Source of the DNA: Blautia sp. Marseille-P3201T
GTDB lineage: Bacteria; Bacillota; Clostridia; Lachnospirales; Lachnospiraceae
DNA length: 64,000 nt
Reading direction: 5' to 3'
NCBI RefSeq assembly: GCF_900120295.1
Contig: NZ_LT635470.1
Span: 434,001 to 498,000, forward strand
The stretch's first letter is position 1, and each line of letters starts with the position of its first letter. Position numbers and translations under genes: made by a program. The notes beneath the pieces were generated by a model. It worked only from the letters and a program-made list of their open reading frames with translations. It was not told where the DNA came from and did not search any database. Below are positions 60,095 to 64,000 of the stretch, piece after piece.

Positions 60095-60250
60095 CAAGGC
60101 AGGTCTTCTGACTCAGGTATCGTCATTTTATTTCGTCTTCCCAGTAAACTCCAGTGACATAATGAAATAAAACTTCTCCATTACAGCGGCGTGACCGTGT
60201 GAGATTTTCACTCAACTTTCCTATTCTCCTGCAAACAGGCACCTCGAACA
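60095..60250 (-). promoter_or_regulatory. Cobalamin riboswitch controlling cbiMNQOK
   Basis: On the minus strand the order is GAGGTGCCTGTTTGCAGG, GAATAGGAAAGTTGAGTGAA, CACGCCGCTGTAATGGAGAA (B12-box region), then GAGTCAGAAGACCTGCC. All are classic cobalamin riboswitch blocks. About 100 bases of expression platform (59997-60094) lie between the receptor and the terminator. High B12 should switch off cobalt import and the chelatase. Confidence 0.95.
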
Positions 60251-60265
60251 TTCAATTCTGAATTT

Positions 60266-60293
60266 ATTGTAACATACTATCTGATTTTGTCAA
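60266..60293 (-). promoter_or_regulatory. Promoter of the cobalt operon
   Basis: On the minus strand, TTGACA (60288-60293), a 16-base spacer and TACAAT (60266-60271), just upstream of the riboswitch. Confidence 0.8.
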
Positions 60294-60379
60294 TAATCAA
60301 TAAGTTGCACCGAAAACAATTCTGTGCTAATATGAAAAAAATTATGTAAAAACAAAAGATTTAGGAGATGGAAGAAGAA

Positions 60380-61612
60380 ATGAGTATTTCCATGGTGGGA
60401 ATTGATTACAATAAAGCGTCGGTAGACGTGCGTGCACAATTTTCCTTTACAAAGAAAAATGCAGCGGCGGCGATGGAGAAATTAAAAGAAACTCCGGGAA
60501 TTTTAGGCTGTGTTATTTTATCTACCTGCAACAGAATGGAGATTTGGGCAAGTACACAGGAAGAATGGGAGGGCTCTCTTTTTGAGTTCTTGTGTGAAGA
60601 AAAAGGAAAAAATCCGGAAGAATTTCGCAGATATTTTGTGGAGAGGGAGGAAGGAGAGGCGATTGAACATCTTTTTTACCTGACAAGCGGCTTAAAATCT
60701 CAGATTTTGGCAGAAGACCAGATTATTACTCAGGTAAAGGATGCCCTGTCTATGGCAAGAGACGTTTATTGTACAGACAATGTCTTGGAAGTGCTTTTTC
60801 GCATGGCAGTGACCGCAGCAAAACGAGTAAAAACAGAGGTGGTGTTTTCCAGAGGGAACAGCTCTGTCATTCATCAGGCTATTCAAAAGCTGAGAGAAGC
60901 AGGTTATTCTTTAGACGGCATTACCTGTATGGTAATCGGAAACGGAGAGATGGGGAAAGTGGCTGCATTGGCTTTGGCAGAAGCAGGCGCACATGTAACG
61001 GTTACAGTTCGTCAGTATCGCAGCGGAATTGTCAGTATTCCTAAAGGCTGTGACAGAATAAACTACGGAGAACGCATGGAATTTTTTCCTTCCTGTGACT
61101 TGGTGGTCAGTGCAACGGCAAGTCCCAATTTTACCCTTACAAAGGAGCTGATACAGCAGGCTAAAAAAGGGGAAAAACAACAGATTTTAATTGATTTGGC
61201 TGTTCCAAGAGACATAGAACCGTCTGTAAAGGAAATAGAGGGCATGACTCTTTATGATATTGACAGCTTTAAGATTGATACCAATTCTCTGGAGCTTCAG
61301 GAAAGTATGCAAAAAGCAGCGTTAATATTAAAAGAGCAGATGGAAGATTTTTATTGCTGGTATGACGGGAGAAGCTTAATTCCCCGTATTCAGGACATTC
61401 AGGCAGAAGCGGTTCAGGATTTGAATTTGCGTATTTTAAAAATTTTGCGAAAAACTCCTATGGAAGATGAAGACAGGGAAAACCTGTTAAACGCCATTGA
61501 TACAGCGGCCGGAAAGGTTGTCAGCAAAATGATGTTCGGGCTTCGTGACACCTTGGAAAAAGAAGAATTTTTAAATTGTGTAGAAGGGTTGGAAAAGCTT
61601 TATGGAGCGTAA
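60380..61612 (+). CDS. hemA: Glutamyl-tRNA reductase
   Basis: First committed step of C5-route tetrapyrrole synthesis, giving glutamate 1-semialdehyde. I favour ATG 60380 (MSISMVGIDYNKASV); an ATG at 60368 directly abuts the TTAGGAG site and is too close. 410 residues. The catalytic Cys50 lies in ILSTCNRMEIW. LAEDQIITQVKDAL, VIGNGEMGKVAALALAEAG (NADPH) and the C-terminal dimerisation helices are present. It heads a hemA-sirC-hemC-cobA/hemD operon with overlapping genes that supplies the corrin ring. Confidence 0.95.
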   Translation: MSISMVGIDYNKASVDVRAQFSFTKKNAAAAMEKLKETPGILGCVILSTCNRMEIWASTQEEWEGSLFEFLCEEKGKNPEEFRRYFVEREEGEAIEHLFYLTSGLKSQILAEDQIITQVKDALSMARDVYCTDNVLEVLFRMAVTAAKRVKTEVVFSRGNSSVIHQAIQKLREAGYSLDGITCMVIGNGEMGKVAALALAEAGAHVTVTVRQYRSGIVSIPKGCDRINYGERMEFFPSCDLVVSATASPNFTLTKELIQQAKKGEKQQILIDLAVPRDIEPSVKEIEGMTLYDIDSFKIDTNSLELQESMQKAALILKEQMEDFYCWYDGRSLIPRIQDIQAEAVQDLNLRILKILRKTPMEDEDRENLLNAIDTAAGKVVSKMMFGLRDTLEKEEFLNCVEGLEKLYGA

Positions 61613-62075
61613 AGAAAAGAAGTTTTTTCCTCTGTTTATAGATTTCACACAGAAAAAGGCAGTGGTAATCGGAGGCGGGAAAATTGCCACCAGAAGAATT
61701 CAAACTCTGCTGGATTTTGTGGGAGAAATCACTGTTATTGCGCCTGCGTGTACGAAAGAAATCGAAATACTTTATGAGAAAAATGAAATTTTATATCAGC
61801 AAAAGAAGTATGAAAAGTCTGATATCAAAGATGCGGACATGGTTCTGGCGGTAACAGATGACAGCGCTTTAAACGAAGAAATATACAAGATTTGCAAAGA
61901 GAAGAATATACTGGTAAATGTAGCCAGCAATCAAGAAAAGTGTGACTTTCATTTTCCGGGAATTTTAGAATATGAAGATGTTGTAATCGGCTTTAACGGA
62001 TGTGGAAAAGACCACAAAAAAGTCCGTAAAATAAGAGAAATGATACAGGAAATGCTCAGTCATAAAGGGGAGTAA
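61602..62075 (+). CDS. sirC: Precorrin-2 dehydrogenase (SirC/CysG N-terminal type)
   Basis: NAD-dependent oxidation of precorrin-2 to sirohydrochlorin, the substrate of CbiK. 157 residues, shorter than the usual 200 or so. The NAD motif is VVIGGGKIATRRIQTLL, followed by VTDDSALNEEIYKICKEK and FHFPGILEYEDVVIGFNGCG. The C-terminal domain is trimmed. Ferrochelatase function may be weak or absent. It overlaps hemA by 11 bases. Confidence 0.92.
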   Translation: MERKEKKFFPLFIDFTQKKAVVIGGGKIATRRIQTLLDFVGEITVIAPACTKEIEILYEKNEILYQQKKYEKSDIKDADMVLAVTDDSALNEEIYKICKEKNILVNVASNQEKCDFHFPGILEYEDVVIGFNGCGKDHKKVRKIREMIQEMLSHKGE

Positions 62076-62077
62076 AT

Positions 62078-62968
62078 ATGAGAAAAGTAGTAATCGGAAG
62101 CAGAAAAAGTAAGCTTGCAGTGGTGCAAAGCGAGATGGTGCGGGATTATATTCAAAAAAATAACGAGGATATTCAAGTGGAAATCCTTACCATGAAAACC
62201 ACAGGAGATAAAATTTTAGACAGAACCTTGGACAAAATCGGCGGAAAGGGCTTGTTTGTAAAGGAGCTGGATAAGGCTCTTGCAGAAAGAAAAACAGAAC
62301 TGTCCGTACACAGCTTAAAGGATATGCCTATGGAAGTTCCAAAAGAGCTTCCTCTTATCGCATTTTCCAAAAGAGAAGATCCAAGAGACGTACTGGTGCT
62401 TCCAAAAGGCGTTACCCAATTAGAACCTTCAAAGCCTATTGGGTGCTCCAGTTTAAGAAGAATTTTACAGCTAAAAGAAATCTTTCCGGATATGGAATGT
62501 AAAAGTGTCAGAGGAAACGTTCAGACACGTTTGAAAAAATTAGATGACGGAGAATACAGCGGTCTTTTACTGGCGGCGGCAGGCTTGAAACGATTAGGAC
62601 TGGAAGACAGAATTGCCCGTTATTTTGAGCCGGAGGAAATGATACCGGCAGCCGGTCAGGGGATTTTGGCAATTCAGGGAAGAAACGACGTGGATTACAG
62701 TTACTTAAAAGGCTATGGGGACGAAAATGCCACTTATGCAGCATTGGCAGAACGGGCTTTTGTAAGATATTTAGACGGAGGCTGTTCCTCTCCGGTAGCA
62801 GCTCATGCCAAGGTAGAGGACGGACAAATTATTTTACGTGGACTTTACTATGATGAAAATACAGGAAATTATGAAAAAGGATTGAAAAAAGGCAGCGTAA
62901 AAGAAGCAGAGGAACTTGGAATTTCTCTTGCAAAAGAGCTGAGAGAAAGGGGTAAAGCGCATGTGTAA
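62078..62968 (+). CDS. hemC: Porphobilinogen deaminase (hydroxymethylbilane synthase)
   Basis: Polymerises four porphobilinogens. 296 residues. VVIGSRKSKLAVVQSEMV starts the protein, GGKGLFVKELDKAL follows, and the dipyrromethane cofactor is bound by Cys236 (LDGGCSSPVAAHA). PIGCSSLRRILQLKE is the substrate-binding segment. It starts 2 bases after sirC and overlaps cobA-hemD by 8 bases. Confidence 0.97.
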   Translation: MRKVVIGSRKSKLAVVQSEMVRDYIQKNNEDIQVEILTMKTTGDKILDRTLDKIGGKGLFVKELDKALAERKTELSVHSLKDMPMEVPKELPLIAFSKREDPRDVLVLPKGVTQLEPSKPIGCSSLRRILQLKEIFPDMECKSVRGNVQTRLKKLDDGEYSGLLLAAAGLKRLGLEDRIARYFEPEEMIPAAGQGILAIQGRNDVDYSYLKGYGDENATYAALAERAFVRYLDGGCSSPVAAHAKVEDGQIILRGLYYDENTGNYEKGLKKGSVKEAEELGISLAKELRERGKAHV

Positions 62969-64000
62969 AGGCAAGGTATGGCTGGTAGGAGCCGGTCCGG
63001 GAGATATTGGATTATTTACTTTAAAGGGAATGGAAATTTTACAGCAGGCAGAGGTGGTGGTGTATGACAGTCTGGTAGGTCAGGGAGTTTTATCACAAGT
63101 TCCAAAAACGGCTCGTTGTATTAACGTAGGAAAACGAGCATCTCATCACACCATGCCACAGGAACAGATTAATGAGGTTTTATTGGAGGAAGCAAAAAAA
63201 GGATATCGTGTAGTCCGCTTAAAAGGGGGAGATCCCTTCCTCTTTGGCAGAGGCGGAGAAGAGCTGGAGCTGTTAATTCAGGAGGGAATTCCTTACGAAA
63301 TCGTACCGGGAGTGACTTCTCCTATTGCCGTTCCTGCTTATAACGGAATACCGGTTACCCACCGTGATTTTACATCTTCTCTTCACATTATTACGGGACA
63401 TAAGAAAAAGGGTGCAGCCTATGACATTGATTTTGAAGCTCTTGTTCGCACAAAGGGAACTTTAGTATTTTTAATGGGTGTCAGCGCTTTATCGGATATT
63501 TGTCAGGCGCTTTTAGATGCAGGCATGGAAAAAGATATGCCCGCTGCGATTTTGCAGAAAGGAACAACGGCCGCACAGAAAAGAATTGTGGCAACAGTTT
63601 CTACTTTGCCGGAAGAAGTACAACGTCAGGGAATTGAAACGCCTGCCATTATTGTAGTTGGAAAAGTCTGTGCTCTGGCAGAGGAATTTGCATGGTATGA
63701 AAAGCTTCCCCTTTTCGGCTATAAGGTATTAGTGACAAGACCAAAAGAAGCTGCATCCTCCATGGCGGCAAAGCTTAGAAAGTTGGGGGCAGAAGTGTTG
63801 GAATTACCTGCTATTCAAACCACAGCAAAAAAAGAAAATACAGCTCTTTTTACAGCTTTTTCTCATTTACAGACTTATGACTGGATTGCTTTTACCAGCC
63901 CAAAAGGCGTAAAGGTTTTCTTTGAGGAAATGCAAAAGGCAAAGGTAGACGCAAGAAAGCTGGGAAATGTAAAATTTGCAGTAGTAGGAACAGGAACACA
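62961..64000 (+). CDS. cobA-hemD: Fused uroporphyrinogen-III C-methyltransferase and uroporphyrinogen-III synthase, 3' end cut by window
   Basis: The frame opens at ATG 62961 (MCKGKVWLVGAGPGDIGLF), 8 bases before the hemC stop and after AAAGGGG, and stays open to the window end (about 346 residues). Residues 1-248 are CobA/SUMT: VVYDSLVGQGVL, VVRLKGGDPFLFGRGGEE and PGVTSPIAVPAYNGIPVTHR are canonical. From about 252 HemD begins (GYKVLVTRPKEAASSMAAKL, then WIAFTSPKGVKVFFEEM). The fusion is common in clostridia. It makes precorrin-2, the branch point to siroheme and B12. hemB and hemL would be expected just beyond the window. Confidence 0.93.
   Translation, partial: MCKGKVWLVGAGPGDIGLFTLKGMEILQQAEVVVYDSLVGQGVLSQVPKTARCINVGKRASHHTMPQEQINEVLLEEAKKGYRVVRLKGGDPFLFGRGGEELELLIQEGIPYEIVPGVTSPIAVPAYNGIPVTHRDFTSSLHIITGHKKKGAAYDIDFEALVRTKGTLVFLMGVSALSDICQALLDAGMEKDMPAAILQKGTTAAQKRIVATVSTLPEEVQRQGIETPAIIVVGKVCALAEEFAWYEKLPLFGYKVLVTRPKEAASSMAAKLRKLGAEVLELPAIQTTAKKENTALFTAFSHLQTYDWIAFTSPKGVKVFFEEMQKAKVDARKLGNVKFAVVGTGT

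Noticed and set aside
1-64000. CRISPR arrays, tRNA or rRNA genes, insertion sequences, prophage or origin
   Set aside because: I looked for regular spaced repeats, cloverleaf/CCA genes, transposase and integrase motifs and DnaA-box clusters and saw none.

Overview
This window looks like the chromosome of an AT-rich, low-GC Gram-positive acetogen of the Lachnospiraceae, most like Blautia. I base that on three things: a complete carbonyl branch and most of the methyl branch of the Wood-Ljungdahl pathway, a sporulation gene (spoIVA), and typical clostridial promoters, riboswitches and Shine-Dalgarno sites. The genus is an inference from gene content. No rRNA, tRNA, CRISPR array, prophage or insertion sequence is visible.

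Layout. (1) 1-14000, housekeeping: the end of ffh, the ribosomal/tRNA operon rpsP-khpA-rimM-trmD-rplS, then lepB, rbgA, rnhB, yraN, a secreted 3D-domain protein, prs (minus strand), a PDZ/radical-SAM protein, der, plsY and gpsA. The trmD here carries an extra flavodoxin plus 2x[4Fe-4S] half. (2) 14107-14940: a lone aldo/keto reductase. (3) 15190-32300, acetogenesis island: a His/Cys-rich small protein, cooT, metF, cooC, cooS, a second cooC, acsB, acsD, acsC, acsE, acsV, a DUF3786 gene, fhs, fchA, folD. It has several internal promoters, terminators and structured leaders. (4) 32300-37480, mixed block: an unexplained structured element, a small PBECR-type nuclease-fold gene without a normal start codon, a DUF4130/radical-SAM DNA-repair pair with LexA-type boxes, spoIVA and a second DUF3786 gene. 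(5) 37499-53251: a cobalamin riboswitch with terminator heading about fifteen anaerobic (cobalt-early) corrin genes, two of them fused. (6) 53273-56290: a zinc-ribbon membrane protein, a D,D-carboxypeptidase and a HAD phosphatase. (7) 56369-60300, minus strand: cbiMNQ and a cbiO-cbiK fusion behind a second cobalamin riboswitch. (8) 60380-64000: hemA, sirC, hemC and cobA-hemD (cut by the window end), which supply uroporphyrinogen III and precorrin-2.

How it fits together. Formate is carried on tetrahydrofolate by Fhs, FchA, FolD and MetF. AcsE moves the methyl group to the corrinoid protein AcsCD, and AcsB joins it to CO made by CooS. AcsV reactivates the corrinoid protein, and the CooC, CooT and His-rich proteins are likely nickel handlers. 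The nearby tetrapyrrole, cobalt-transport and corrin genes make the B12 that AcsCD needs, under B12 feedback. The dehydrogenase FolD has lost the residues used for cyclohydrolase activity, which matches the separate FchA. Not seen in the window: formate dehydrogenase, hydrogenase, Rnf, MetV, a corrinoid adenosyltransferase and lower-ligand (DMB) synthesis genes.
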